NCBI GenBank assembly: GCA_902476265.1
Contig: CABSCP010000016.1
Coordinates: 1 to 64,000 of the forward strand
DNA from: an uncultured Lachnospiraceae bacterium
GTDB lineage: Bacteria; Bacillota; Clostridia; Lachnospirales; Lachnospiraceae
Reading direction: 5' to 3'
DNA length: 64,000 bases
Of this stretch, positions 1 through 9,706 are shown piece after piece. The notes beneath the pieces were generated by a model. That model searched no databases, had not been told where the DNA came from, and worked only from the letters and a program-made list of their open reading frames with translations. The translations under genes were made by a program, and so were the position numbers. The stretch's first letter is position 1. The number at the start of each line of letters is the position of its first letter.

Positions 1-25
1 GGCCTCTTTTTTTACGGTAAAACGG

Positions 26-54
26 TTGACAAACCGCGGATTTTTTCTTATCAT
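26..54 (+). promoter_or_regulatory. Sigma-A promoter of proS
   Basis: A perfect -35 TTGACA lies at 26-31 and a -10 TATCAT (5 of 6 matches) at 49-54, with 17 bases between them. It lies just upstream of the T-box leader and points towards proS. Confidence 0.75.
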
Positions 55-79
55 CAATAAATAGATAAAGCAAGAGATG

Positions 80-300
80 TTGATGAGGAATAGTAGAAAT
101 GAAGGAGCGCTTCAGAGAGGATGCCGGCGGTGGGAGGCATCTGCGCAAAGCATTTTGAACCGGCCCTCGGAGTCCTGCGCAAAGGCAGCGTAGTTCCGGC
201 GTTAACGGAAAAACAGAGCGAGCACATGTGTGTGCTAATTTGGGTGGTACCGCCGGATATCCGGTCCCTTTCGGGGATCAGGGATCCGGCGTTTTTTTGT
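80..300 (+). promoter_or_regulatory. T-box riboswitch (proline) upstream of proS
   Basis: This leader should read the charging state of tRNA-Pro and control read-through into proS. A Stem I-like segment starts with an AGAGA motif near 115 and has a GGTGGGAG apical-type motif near 129-136. The 14-base T-box core TGGGTGGTACCGC is at 241-253. It overlaps the 5' arm of a terminator: CGCCGGAT (251-258) pairs with ATCCGGCG (284-291), followed by seven T. Proline codons that could be the specifier are CCT at 174-176 and CCG at 160-162; I cannot decide between them without folding. The 61-codon open frame inside this leader is not a gene. Confidence 0.88.
251..298 (+). terminator. Regulated terminator of the proS T-box
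   Basis: An 8-bp GC-rich outer stem (251-258 with 284-291) is followed by a T7 run at 292-298. The T-box core overlaps its 5' arm, so terminator and antiterminator are mutually exclusive. Confidence 0.85.
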
Positions 301-393
301 TCATGAAAACGGAAAGCTCGTAAAGAGGGTTTTTGTTTTAGCAGAAAAACGTAGCGGCGCCTCCTGTGTAACAGGAAGAGAGGAGAAATTGAG

Positions 394-1824
394 ATGGCAG
401 ACAAGAAACTGGTAGAACAGATCACATCCATGGAAGAAGATTTTGCCCAGTGGTATACGGATGTGGTGCTGAAGGCTGAACTGATCGGTTACACAAGCGT
501 AAAAGGATGTATGGCGATCAAACCCGCAGGATATGCGATCTGGGAACTGATCCAGAAACAGCTGGACGAGAAATTCAAAGAAACAGGCGTACAGAATGTA
601 TATATGCCCCTGTTCATTCCGGAAAGCCTGCTGGAAAAAGAAAAAGACCATGTGGAAGGGTTTGCGCCGGAGGTGGCGTGGGTGACTCACGGCGGCCTGC
701 AGCCGCTGCAGGAAAGGCTTTGTGTAAGGCCTACTTCCGAGACGCTGTTCTGTGATTTCTATAAAAATGACATCCAGTCCTACAGGGATCTGCCCAAGGT
801 TTATAACCAGTGGTGCAACGTGGTGCGCTGGGAAAAGGAAACAAGACCGTTCCTCCGTTCCAGGGAATTTTTATGGCAGGAAGGACATACCGCTCATGCG
901 ACGGCGGAGGAAGCGGAAGAGCGCACCATCCGGATGTTGAACGTTTATGCGGACTTTTGTGAACAGGTGCTGGCGATTCCGGTGATCAAAGGCCGTAAGA
1001 CCGAGAAAGAAAAGTTTGCAGGTGCGGAAGCGACCTATACCATCGAAGCGCTGATGCATGACGGCAAGGCGCTGCAGTCCGGCACCAGCCATAATTTCGG
1101 AGACGGCTTTGCGAAAGCCTTTGAAATCCAGTATACGGATAAAGACAATAAGTTAAAATATGTGCACCAGACCTCCTGGGGAGTAACCACCCGTCTGATC
1201 GGCGCGATCATCATGGTGCACGGCGACAATTCCGGTCTTGTAATGCCTCCTAAGGTTGCGCCCACACAGGTTGTGATCATTCCGATCCAGCAGAGAAAAG
1301 AAGGCGTTTTGGAGAAGGCTTTTGAGCTGAAAGACCGTCTTTCCAACTTCCGCGTGAAAGTGGATGACACGGACAAGAGTCCCGGCTGGAAATTCTCCGA
1401 GGCAGAAATGCGCGGCATTCCGGTCCGCGTGGAAATCGGCCCGAAGGATATGGAAGCAGGAAAGTGTGTGCTGGTCCGCCGGGATACCAGAGAGAAGATC
1501 GAATGTATGCTGGATGAAATTGAAACGAAGGTGGCAGAACTTTTGGATGCGATCCAGAAGGACATGCTGGAAAAGGCGAGAGCGCACAGAGACAGCCATA
1601 CCTATGTGGCAAAGAACATGGAAGAGCTGGAAGATGTGCTTCTTAACAGACCCGGTTTTGTAAAAGCGATGTGGTGCGGATGCCAGGAATGTGAAGATCA
1701 GATCAAAGAGAAATTCGCGGCAACCAGCCGTTGTATGCCGTTTGAACAGGAGCAGCTGTCAGACGTATGTGTCTGCTGCGGAAAGCCTGCAAAGAAGATG
1801 GTTTATTGGGGCAAGGCATATTAA
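394..1824 (+). CDS. proS: Prolyl-tRNA synthetase, short (archaeal/eukaryotic-like) type
   Basis: It attaches proline to tRNA-Pro in the cytoplasm. The 476-residue length fits the short form that lacks the editing insertion of the long bacterial enzyme. Class II signatures are visible: RPTSE at 112-116, the motif-2 region with conserved Arg around 145-157, and the motif-3 segment TTRLIGAIIMVHGD, which lacks the usual motif-3 Arg at its end in the long form. The C-terminus carries a Cys-rich zinc-type domain (CGCQEC and CVCCG) and ends in Tyr, as is usual for this subtype. The ATG at 394 follows GAGAGGAG. It is monocistronic between a T-box and a strong terminator. Confidence 0.95.
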   Translation: MADKKLVEQITSMEEDFAQWYTDVVLKAELIGYTSVKGCMAIKPAGYAIWELIQKQLDEKFKETGVQNVYMPLFIPESLLEKEKDHVEGFAPEVAWVTHGGLQPLQERLCVRPTSETLFCDFYKNDIQSYRDLPKVYNQWCNVVRWEKETRPFLRSREFLWQEGHTAHATAEEAEERTIRMLNVYADFCEQVLAIPVIKGRKTEKEKFAGAEATYTIEALMHDGKALQSGTSHNFGDGFAKAFEIQYTDKDNKLKYVHQTSWGVTTRLIGAIIMVHGDNSGLVMPPKVAPTQVVIIPIQQRKEGVLEKAFELKDRLSNFRVKVDDTDKSPGWKFSEAEMRGIPVRVEIGPKDMEAGKCVLVRRDTREKIECMLDEIETKVAELLDAIQKDMLEKARAHRDSHTYVAKNMEELEDVLLNRPGFVKAMWCGCQECEDQIKEKFAATSRCMPFEQEQLSDVCVCCGKPAKKMVYWGKAY

Positions 1825-1838
1825 TACAGGAAAACAGA

Positions 1839-1885
1839 ACACCGGATACCGGCTGTATCACAATCAGCCGGTATCCGGTGTTTTT
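1839..1885 (+). terminator. Rho-independent terminator of proS
   Basis: A perfect 17-bp stem (1839-1855 with 1865-1881) has a 9-base loop and is followed by a T run to 1885. Confidence 0.9.
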
Positions 1886-1919
1886 GTGAATACATTCTTA
1901 TGTGTGGTTCCGGTGCCGG

Positions 1920-2699
1920 CTATTTGGGGCCTGACTGCCTGATCCAGGCTTTGGGCGTCATGCCGGTGGCATTTTTAAACAGCTGAACGAAATACTGCGG
2001 ATTGTTGGAAAAGCCCACCTGATCCGCAATTTCATAAATTTTTTCATTCCGGGCGCCTTTTAACAGCACCTTTGCTTTTGCAATTCGCAGTTCTGTGAGA
2101 TAGTCCGTGAATTTTCGGCCGGTCTGACGGAGAAATTCCTTGCTCACATAATCCACATTCATGTACAGGACATTTGTGGCGATCCATTTCAGGGACAGAT
2201 CGGGATCGGCGAAGTGAAGATCTACATAGTCCAGAACCTGGTTGATATAGTCTTTGTACTGCCTGTGGGAAGCACCCCGGGCGAGGACTGCAGCGGGTAC
2301 AAGCTCATTGATTTTTTTCCGCCTCCGGATTTCTTCGGAAGCTTTTTTTATGGCCTCGATAATCTGGTTTTCATTACAGGGTTTCAAAAGGTAATTGGAG
2401 ACTTTGTAAGCGATTGCCTGCTTGGCATAATCAAAATCTGCATAGCCGGAAAGAAGGATAAACTCCGTCATGATGTCGGTTTCGGTGCAGATTCTGGCAA
2501 TCAGGTCAAGGCCGGACATGCCGGGCATTTTAATGTCCGTCAGCACAATGTCCGGTTTGATATCCAGGATGGCCTGCAGGGTTTCGGGACCGTTTTTACA
2601 GGCGGCAGCAAGCTCTACGCCGAGGCTGTTCCAATCTATGAGGGAACTGATCGTTTCCCGTATCACGGGTTCATCGTCAGCGAGGATCAATTTCAGCAT
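1920..2699 (-). CDS. AraC-type response regulator (short YesN-like)
   Basis: This is the DNA-binding partner of the adjacent YesM-like kinase and probably controls the divergent sugar-import operon. Residues 1-120 form a receiver with acidic residues DDE at 8-10, phospho-acceptor Asp55 (DIVLTDIKMPG) and Lys106 (LLKP). Residues about 155-255 form two helix-turn-helix units of the AraC/XylS family. At 259 residues it is much shorter than classical YesN (about 350-540) because the linker domain is nearly absent. Its ATG overlaps the end of the kinase gene by 7 bases, so the pair is translationally coupled. Confidence 0.9.
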   Translation of the reverse strand: MLKLILADDEPVIRETISSLIDWNSLGVELAAACKNGPETLQAILDIKPDIVLTDIKMPGMSGLDLIARICTETDIMTEFILLSGYADFDYAKQAIAYKVSNYLLKPCNENQIIEAIKKASEEIRRRKKINELVPAAVLARGASHRQYKDYINQVLDYVDLHFADPDLSLKWIATNVLYMNVDYVSKEFLRQTGRKFTDYLTELRIAKAKVLLKGARNEKIYEIADQVGFSNNPQYFVQLFKNATGMTPKAWIRQSGPK

Positions 2700-4540
2700 G
2701 TCAATTCTTCCTTTCGTATCGGTGTGGCGGTATAGGGCAGTAGAATCTTTGCGGCAGCCATTTCTTCCCCTTCTTCCGTTGTCTTTAAAATTCCGGGTGT
2801 ATTATAGAGTGACAGCCCATAATCGGGGCCGAACATCAGCTTAATGCGTTTATCGATATTCAGAAGCCCGATGCCGAAGCCTCTGGGAGTGACTGCGCCG
2901 CTGCGAAGTTTGTTGAGCAGGTCATCCTCGAAACGGGATCCTGTATTTTGTACGAGGATTTCCAAAAGTCCTTCCCTGCGCCGTACAGAAATCTCGATCC
3001 GGCATTCTTCGCACAGGCTTTCCATGGAATGGGAAACCGCATTTTCGACCAGGGGCTGTATGATCATTTTGGGAACCCGCGCGTCGTTTAAGGAGGGATC
3101 GGTGTGGATTTCATAAATAAGCCGGGAATCAAACCGGCATTTCTGGATGGTCAGATAATTTTCCACCAGGGACAGTTCTTCGGAAATGGTAAAGCTTTCG
3201 GAGGATTTGCTTAAAATAGCGCGGAACAGATTCCCCAGGGATTCCACCATGAGGGAGATGGTGGAAGCGCCCACAGCCTTGGCACGCCAGTTGATGGACT
3301 CCAGCGTGTTATACAGAAAATGGGGGTTGATCTGCATTTCCAGCGCTTTTAACTGCGCCTCTTTTACCAGAAGTTCTTTCGTATAATTGGATTCCACCAG
3401 TTCGGATATCTGTCCGGCCATCCGGTCAAACTGTCGGTGCAGCATACCGATTTCATCCCTGCGTTCCCGGTAATCGTAGCGGGTGTCGGGTTCAAAATTG
3501 GTGAGGGAATCCCTGGAACTGGCAAAACGCTGCATTTTTTGGATGAGGACAGCGAAGTGGCAGGTGAAGGAACGGATCATGCGGCGGGAAACAAGAATGA
3601 TCATCAGGCAGCAGGCCAGCATGAGGACAGCGGATAAAAGGCGCCAGTAATTTAAAGTCCCCCGTATTTTGTCGTAGGATACCAGGCAGGTATAATGCCA
3701 GCCCCGGGGATACAATTCTCCCTCCAGGGACAGAAACCAGCGGCCGTTTAGCCTGACGATTTTATGCCCGTCGGCAACATGGCTGCGGCCCGGAAGATCG
3801 TTTCCCGCAAGGCCGGTCTGCGTGGAGTCATAAATCAGCTGATTGTTTTCATCTGTGATCCGGTAAAAGAAGGAGTCATATTCCGAAAACATGGGACAGC
3901 TGTTGATCATTTCATCCAGATCAATGCACAGGATGACCGTTCCCAGGGACTGAAGCGAGAGATTATCATATTCCCGGATTTCCCGGGCCAAAAGCAGTCC
4001 GTGCCCCACGGTATCATCCGTGATCCAAACTGCCTTTCCGGCAGCATTCCGGGCTGCTTCTTTGATTTCTTCAATCCGGCTTTGCGGCAGCTTGGCGGCT
4101 TTCCGGGAATCGGTATGGCAGGCAAAAGAAGGCGTATACAGGCTGATATAGGAAAGATATTCTTTTTGATGCTCCAGATAGTAAGCGTGGAGGCGGCTGT
4201 TGATTTTGGTATATAAACCGGCGGTTTCGGTAGAGCCGGGACGGCTTTTCAACTCTGCCAGCATTTGCTGCATACTGGAATCTGCCAGAAGCGTATAGGA
4301 GAGCTCGTAGGAACTGTCCAGCTTCTGGGTGAAATCATCGTTTGCGTAGGAAAGGGAAGCGCTGACCGAGTCCAGAAGCAGATTATTATAATTGCGCAGC
4401 AGGATATTGGTGATCAGGACGGAGGCGCTGGCCAGTGTAAACAGGCAGAAAACGGAGATCAGCTGGATTTTATACTGAAGGGGAAGGTTGGCGAACCATT
4501 TCCGGAACCCCTGAAAAACTTTTGCCATATCTTTTCTCAT
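2693..4540 (-). CDS. YesM-type sensor histidine kinase
   Basis: A membrane kinase that likely senses an extracellular sugar. One transmembrane helix lies near residues 22-48 and a second near 295-318, enclosing a roughly 245-residue extracellular sensor. A HAMP-like region follows, then the His_kinase motif INPHFLYNTLESINW with phospho-His407. A HATPase domain follows, with an N box (QPLVENAVSH) and a G box (GFGIGLLNI). The length of 615 is normal for YesM. It precedes and overlaps its response regulator gene and is transcribed away from the permease operon starting at 4762. Confidence 0.92.
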   Translation of the reverse strand: MRKDMAKVFQGFRKWFANLPLQYKIQLISVFCLFTLASASVLITNILLRNYNNLLLDSVSASLSYANDDFTQKLDSSYELSYTLLADSSMQQMLAELKSRPGSTETAGLYTKINSRLHAYYLEHQKEYLSYISLYTPSFACHTDSRKAAKLPQSRIEEIKEAARNAAGKAVWITDDTVGHGLLLAREIREYDNLSLQSLGTVILCIDLDEMINSCPMFSEYDSFFYRITDENNQLIYDSTQTGLAGNDLPGRSHVADGHKIVRLNGRWFLSLEGELYPRGWHYTCLVSYDKIRGTLNYWRLLSAVLMLACCLMIILVSRRMIRSFTCHFAVLIQKMQRFASSRDSLTNFEPDTRYDYRERRDEIGMLHRQFDRMAGQISELVESNYTKELLVKEAQLKALEMQINPHFLYNTLESINWRAKAVGASTISLMVESLGNLFRAILSKSSESFTISEELSLVENYLTIQKCRFDSRLIYEIHTDPSLNDARVPKMIIQPLVENAVSHSMESLCEECRIEISVRRREGLLEILVQNTGSRFEDDLLNKLRSGAVTPRGFGIGLLNIDKRIKLMFGPDYGLSLYNTPGILKTTEEGEEMAAAKILLPYTATPIRKEELTC

Positions 4541-4761
4541 AAAACGAAATCCTTTCCGATAATTATTTTTAAGGTACTATTAATTTTGTTAAAAATCAAG
4601 CGTTAAAATATAGAAATAATATAGAATATGACGCAATAATTGTGCTGATTTGTGAAAAAGACGGTAAAAATGCATAAAAACACGGATTTTTATATAGTTT
4701 GGGATTCCTTGTTTTACTATACTGGCATTACAACATAAAACCGCTGGGAAAGGGGGTCAGA
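4541..4761. promoter_or_regulatory. AT-rich divergent control region
   Basis: This 221-base AT-rich gap separates the YesMN pair from the importer operon. A TATACT -10 candidate for the plus-strand operon lies at 4718-4723, with only a poor -35 at 4695-4700, as expected for an activator-dependent promoter. No clear regulator repeat could be assigned by eye. Confidence 0.35.
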
Positions 4762-5676
4762 ATGATGAACAAAAGGACGGAAAGGAAACGTTTGCTATAT
4801 AAAAACAGGTATTTATACGGGATGATGCTTCTGCCGCTCATTTATTTCATTTTGTTTAAGTACAAGCCCATGTATGGGATACTGATTGCATTTAAGGACT
4901 TTAAGGTACGGGAAGGAATCCTGGGCAGCGCCTGGGCAGGCCTGAAATATTTCCGGCAGTTCTGGGAGGACCCGGATTTCTGGAATGCTTTTAAAAACAC
5001 CATATTTTTAAGCATCTGGCAGATTTTGATTTGTTTTCCGGTGCCGATTCTGTTTGCCCTTCTGGTCAATGAAATCAGATGGGGCAGGCTGAAAGGGCTG
5101 GTTCAGCGGGTTTGCTGCTTTCCCCATTTTGTGTCGGTGGTGGTGACAGTTTCCCTGATGATCACCCTGGTATCAAAGGATGGGCTGGTGAATCAGATCA
5201 TCATGGCTTTCGGCGGAACGGCGAAGTCCTATATGCTGGATTCCTCCTGGTTCCGTCCGCTGTACGTGATATCCGATATCTGGCAGGAAATGGGATGGAG
5301 CGCCATCATTTATCTGGCGGCCATCTCCGGGGTGGACACACAACTGTATGAAGCCTGCGAAATCGACGGAGGCGGCAGGCTGATGAAACTTTTGCATATC
5401 ACGCTGCCCTGCATCGCGGGCACCATTACAATCATGTTCATCCTGCGGATGGGAAGTATCATGACGGTGTCCTTCGATAAAGTGCTGCTGATGCAAAATT
5501 CCAATACCTACGATACATCGGATGTGATTTCAACCTTTGTATACCGGAGGGGACTGCAGGGGATGCAGTACAGCTATGCTACGGCGGTGGGGCTGGTAGA
5601 ATCGGTGATCTGTCTGTTTTTCCTGGGGATAACGAACTTTGTATCCTCCAAACTGAGCGATACAAGTTTGTTTTAA
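4762..5676 (+). CDS. Sugar ABC transporter permease, LplB type
   Basis: First membrane subunit of a binding-protein-dependent carbohydrate importer. About six transmembrane helices are visible, with the cytoplasmic EAA loop YEACEIDGGGRLMKLLHITLP that docks the ATPase. The start is placed at ATG 4762, which follows GGAAAGGGGG. An in-frame ATG 63 bases upstream would put hydrophobic residues ahead of the conserved basic N-terminus and lacks a ribosome site. The gene is followed by the second permease 13 bases on. No ATPase is encoded nearby. Confidence 0.92.
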   Translation: MMNKRTERKRLLYKNRYLYGMMLLPLIYFILFKYKPMYGILIAFKDFKVREGILGSAWAGLKYFRQFWEDPDFWNAFKNTIFLSIWQILICFPVPILFALLVNEIRWGRLKGLVQRVCCFPHFVSVVVTVSLMITLVSKDGLVNQIIMAFGGTAKSYMLDSSWFRPLYVISDIWQEMGWSAIIYLAAISGVDTQLYEACEIDGGGRLMKLLHITLPCIAGTITIMFILRMGSIMTVSFDKVLLMQNSNTYDTSDVISTFVYRRGLQGMQYSYATAVGLVESVICLFFLGITNFVSSKLSDTSLF

Positions 5677-5689
5677 AGGAGGGAGCCGT

Positions 5690-6565
5690 GTGAAGAAAAG
5701 AGTGAAGGTTTTTGATATCCTGCTGGGCGGTATGATGCTGGTGATCAGCATTACCGCAATTTACCCGCTTTATTATATTTATATCAATTCGGTCAGCGGG
5801 GGAGCGTATGTAGGGGCGAATCAGGTGGTCCTCTATCCGAAAGGATTCACCACCTATGCTTATTCCATCGTATTTCAGAATGCGACAATCGTGCGGTCTT
5901 TTTTTAACAGCGTATTTTATACGGCAGCCGGGACTTTGCTCTCCGTTATCCTGTCCGCGTTCTGCGCTTATCCGCTGTCGAGGAAAGATTTTTATGGAAG
6001 GAAAATATTTACAGCGGTCATTCTGTTTACGATGTTTTTTAACGGTGGTATTATTCCCTTATTTCTGACGGTTACGGATCTGCATATTTATAATACGATA
6101 TGGGCGATTTTGCTGCCTTCCTGTATCAGTGTTTACAATGTGATTGTCATGAGGACGTTTTTTCAGTCGATTTCCTATGAAATGACGGAGTCCGCTTACA
6201 TTGACGGGGCAAATGACTGGGTGATTTTCCGTAAAATCATCATTCCCCTGTCAAAACCTATCATCGCCACCATGATCTTGTTTTACGGAGTGGCGAACTG
6301 GAATTCCTTTTACAATGCGCTGATGTTTTTGAATGAAAAGCTGCTGTATCCTCTGCAGCTGGTATTGCGCAGCATTGTCATAGAGGGATCCACAACAGAA
6401 ATGGCTTATATGGCGTCATCTGAGGGCAGTCTTTCGGTGCCCATCGATACAAAATCCATTAAATATGCGGTAACAGCGGTTACAACGCTGCCGCTGATTG
6501 TGATTTATCCGTTTGTATTCAAATATTTTGAAAAGGGGGTCATGGTAGGTTCTGTGAAAGGGTGA
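5690..6565 (+). CDS. Sugar ABC transporter permease, YtcP type
   Basis: Second membrane subunit of the same importer. It starts with GTG at 5690 after GGAGGGAG. Six helices are expected. The EAA-type loop reads TESAYIDGANDWVIFRKIII, and the C-terminus ends in the typical VMVGSVKG tail. The pairing of LplB-like and YtcP-like permeases is typical of the polysaccharide or complex-glycan group in Firmicutes. Confidence 0.92.
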   Translation: MKKRVKVFDILLGGMMLVISITAIYPLYYIYINSVSGGAYVGANQVVLYPKGFTTYAYSIVFQNATIVRSFFNSVFYTAAGTLLSVILSAFCAYPLSRKDFYGRKIFTAVILFTMFFNGGIIPLFLTVTDLHIYNTIWAILLPSCISVYNVIVMRTFFQSISYEMTESAYIDGANDWVIFRKIIIPLSKPIIATMILFYGVANWNSFYNALMFLNEKLLYPLQLVLRSIVIEGSTTEMAYMASSEGSLSVPIDTKSIKYAVTAVTTLPLIVIYPFVFKYFEKGVMVGSVKG

Positions 6566-6612
6566 GAAAAAACGGTAGAAAATGTGGATGAAAAAAGAGG
6601 AGGTTACAAGGG

Positions 6613-8235
6613 ATGAGAAAGAAAATTTGGAAACAGACAATGGCATGTGTATGCGCCATATCACTGACGCTGGGAATGACGGCCTGCGGTACGGGGGCCG
6701 GGACACAGGATCCCGGAAACAGCAAAGGCACAGCCAAAGAGGAGACAGCGGATGCCGGGAAAAAGGATACCTGGCTTTCGGATGAAATGGTGACGATCAC
6801 TTATGCCAGGCCGGAAAGCAGTCTCCAGCCGTATAACCCGGACTGCGCTACGGTGAAGTGGATCAGGGAAAACCTGGGGATCGATCTGCAGGTGTCCACC
6901 TATTCGGACTATGAAACAAAAATGAATACACTGCTGGCGGCCAATCAACTGCCGGACCTTTTTACCATCTGGGGTAATGTCAGCGATGTGGTGGGAACGG
7001 GCTGCCTGCTGGAGCTTTCCGATCTGATTGAGGAGTATGCGCCCAATATAACAGAGGATTATAAAAATATCCCGGAGCTTTCCAGATATAAGATGGACGG
7101 TGGGATTTATACTCTGGCACAGATCCGTCGGGATGACAACTGGGAACAGGGATCCGTGCCCTGCATCCGCACCGATCTTTTGGAAGAACAGGGAATCCCG
7201 GTGCCTGCCACATGGGAGGAGCTGTATGAGGCGCTTGACGCACTGTCCAAAGCCTATCCGGATTCCATCGCTTACGGAACCCGCGGAGACGACAGGCTTT
7301 TGTTTAACTATATGAGCCCCGTGAAGGGACTGGGCGGCGATTACGGACTGTATCAGGATGATGCAGGAACATGGCATATGGGATGTCTGGAAGACTCCTA
7401 TAAAGAGTCCCTCATGTATATTCATAAAATGTATGAAGCGGGGATCCTGGACAATGAGTATCTGATCGTTTCAGCGGATGACTGGAAGTCGGGGCTTGGC
7501 ACAGGAAAATATCTGTTCTACTATGACAATCCGGTGTTTTTGGACACGCTGAATAAAACGCTGCGGGAAACAAATCCCGACGCCAAACTGGAGCCCATCA
7601 TGTTTTTGGCCAATGATAAGGGGGAAACCGTCAATTACGGACACAGCGATAACTATTATAATGTGTGGGGCATCAGCGCCGATACGGAAAAGAAAGAAGT
7701 CCTGATGAAATTTGTCAACTGGCTTTACAGCGAGCAGGGCGGTTATCTGATGAATTACGGTGTGGAAGGCGTGCACTGGGAAATGAAGGATGGAAAACCG
7801 CAGTTTCTGGACTCCGTTGTGGAGGAGTATAAGGCCCGTACCGGCGACCCTACTTACGAAGCGGGTTCCGAGATCGGCATCGGCGATCTGTTTTTGGACA
7901 TGTCCTGGTATTCCAATTATGATGCGGCATTTAAGTCCACCAGCGAGGAAGCCTGGACGAGAGAAACCATTCATCAAGTGTATGCGGATCATATGGACTG
8001 CGTGATCCAGCAGCCCATCGAGCCTCCTTATACCACGGAGGAATCCGCCAGAATTACGGAAATTAACCAGAGCTATATGGATTACAGCAAGACGGAAATC
8101 AATAAATTTGTCAGCGGAGAAAGATCCTTTGACGAATGGGATGCCTTTGTACAGGAACTGGTTGCAAAGGGGGCACAGGAAAGAGTGGATATCGCAAACC
8201 GGGCGGAAGAGCGTTTTGCAGAGGAGAATAAATGA
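6613..8235 (+). CDS. Extracellular solute-binding lipoprotein (family 1, LplA-like)
   Basis: It captures the substrate outside the cell and delivers it to the two permeases just upstream. A lipoprotein signal ends at MTAC with lipid-modified Cys25. The 540-residue mature part fits the large family-1 binding proteins (about 500-560) that go with LplB/YtcP permeases. The start has AGGAGG at 6598-6603. Its stop overlaps the start of the next gene (ATGA), tying import to the downstream FAD enzyme. Unlike the other three operons here, the binding protein comes after the permeases. Confidence 0.92.
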   Translation: MRKKIWKQTMACVCAISLTLGMTACGTGAGTQDPGNSKGTAKEETADAGKKDTWLSDEMVTITYARPESSLQPYNPDCATVKWIRENLGIDLQVSTYSDYETKMNTLLAANQLPDLFTIWGNVSDVVGTGCLLELSDLIEEYAPNITEDYKNIPELSRYKMDGGIYTLAQIRRDDNWEQGSVPCIRTDLLEEQGIPVPATWEELYEALDALSKAYPDSIAYGTRGDDRLLFNYMSPVKGLGGDYGLYQDDAGTWHMGCLEDSYKESLMYIHKMYEAGILDNEYLIVSADDWKSGLGTGKYLFYYDNPVFLDTLNKTLRETNPDAKLEPIMFLANDKGETVNYGHSDNYYNVWGISADTEKKEVLMKFVNWLYSEQGGYLMNYGVEGVHWEMKDGKPQFLDSVVEEYKARTGDPTYEAGSEIGIGDLFLDMSWYSNYDAAFKSTSEEAWTRETIHQVYADHMDCVIQQPIEPPYTTEESARITEINQSYMDYSKTEINKFVSGERSFDEWDAFVQELVAKGAQERVDIANRAEERFAEENK

Positions 8236-9698
8236 CAGGCGAATACCATTATCATGTAGATCGAGAGATAAAGATTCTGCGGGAAACGGACGTATTGGTC
8301 ATCGGAGCGGGATTGGGCGGCATTTGCGCCGCCCTTTCCGCGGCGGATGCCGGATGCAGTGTGGTTCTGGTGGAAAAAAATGCGGTTTTGGGCGGACAGG
8401 CGGCGGAAATTGACACCTGGGGACTGGATGGATTCATGAGCCGGGAAGGGCATCTGGCAGTGGCGGGATACCCCTGGAAGCTTTTGTGGGAAACCATAAA
8501 GGAAGGCGGCAGCGACCCGATGTTTGAGAAAATTTCCATACAGACTATGGAGGAAAAGGGGATCAGAGCGGCGCTGGAGGAAATCGGACTGAACGCTTAT
8601 ATCCCATATATCGACACGGGCACCTTCATGAATCCCTTTAACGATCAGTATGTGAATCCCAATGCCTATCGCTATATCGCCCAGCGGGAACTGGACAGTG
8701 CAGGCGTAACCGTGTATCTGGGAATGCCTGTTACAGACGTGCTGACGGAAAAAAATGCAGTGACGGGAGTGGTGCTGCAGGGGGAATTTGAAAAATTTGC
8801 GGTTCTGGCCAAACGGACCGTGGATACCACTCAGGGCGCTTCTGTGTGCGCCATGGCAGGGAAGGTTTTTGCGCATCCCAAAGCCTATGTGGGCACGCTC
8901 CCCCGTGTTTCGGGTGTGGATATCCACAAAGTGATCGATTACATCCGCGATACGCCGGATAAGTGGTTTTTGAGGCCCATGGTGGGGAAAACTCCTGACC
9001 CCGATGAAATGGAAGCCCTTGTAAAGGCAGGAAATCCGTTGGCTGTTCATGGCTTTACAACCGCGTTAAAGCAGGCGGTTTTGGAGGACCCGGAATATGA
9101 ACTGATCGCCCGGATGTGCGATGTGCTCATGTTCTTTTATGAAAGGGACGGAGCGGGGGCCTACTGGGCCATTGACGATACCCTTCATCATACGGATGTT
9201 TCGGATCCGGACGCATACGCAAGGGCCATATGTGAGGTCAGAAAGCAGCAATGGCTGGTACATAAATTTTTTACCCGGTATATTCCCGGATTTGAAAGAG
9301 CGCAGCTGATGGATACCTATGCCAACATTTCCAAGGCTTATCATCAAACATGGGAGGCTTCCGGATTTACGGAATATGAAATTACACAGGAAGAGATCCG
9401 CACCGGCGTCACCGGCCGAAGTGACGGTATCGTGAAAATACTGGGCCATCCAATGAGCGGACAGAGCGCCGGAGGCTGGTATGTGCCGTTGGCGGCGCTG
9501 ATCCCTAAGGGAATGGATTCCGTTCTGGTGACGGGGAAACCGGCATGCCGGAAGATTCATTATATCGCTTCCTGCGGTCTGGTGGGGCAGGCGGCGGGAG
9601 CGGCGGCAGCAGTCTCCGTCCGGCAGGGCAGGGGTGTGAGAAATACGGATCCCGAAAAAATAAAGGAAATTCTGCGAAAACAGAACGTGCTGATATGA
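8232..9698 (+). CDS. FAD-dependent oxidoreductase (FAD_oxidored family)
   Basis: A flavoprotein of about 488 residues with an N-terminal Rossmann motif DVLVIGAGLGGICAALSAADAG and an acidic residue ending strand 2 (VLVEKN). A GGQ segment follows, and a second FAD-contact region near the C-terminus reads IPKGMDSVLVTGKPACRK then SCGLVGQAAGAAAA. The family (Pfam FAD_oxidored) is common in sugar catabolic loci, but the substrate is unknown. I infer oxidation of an imported sugar or sugar acid. The start overlaps the stop of the binding protein and the end overlaps an ATG ahead of the lyase gene. Confidence 0.82.
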   Translation: MTGEYHYHVDREIKILRETDVLVIGAGLGGICAALSAADAGCSVVLVEKNAVLGGQAAEIDTWGLDGFMSREGHLAVAGYPWKLLWETIKEGGSDPMFEKISIQTMEEKGIRAALEEIGLNAYIPYIDTGTFMNPFNDQYVNPNAYRYIAQRELDSAGVTVYLGMPVTDVLTEKNAVTGVVLQGEFEKFAVLAKRTVDTTQGASVCAMAGKVFAHPKAYVGTLPRVSGVDIHKVIDYIRDTPDKWFLRPMVGKTPDPDEMEALVKAGNPLAVHGFTTALKQAVLEDPEYELIARMCDVLMFFYERDGAGAYWAIDDTLHHTDVSDPDAYARAICEVRKQQWLVHKFFTRYIPGFERAQLMDTYANISKAYHQTWEASGFTEYEITQEEIRTGVTGRSDGIVKILGHPMSGQSAGGWYVPLAALIPKGMDSVLVTGKPACRKIHYIASCGLVGQAAGAAAAVSVRQGRGVRNTDPEKIKEILRKQNVLI

Positions 9699-9706
9699 GG
9701 TGTGGA

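Noticed and set aside
121..306. A 61-codon frame in the proS leader
   Set aside because: It lies inside the T-box and terminator structure and has no ribosome site.
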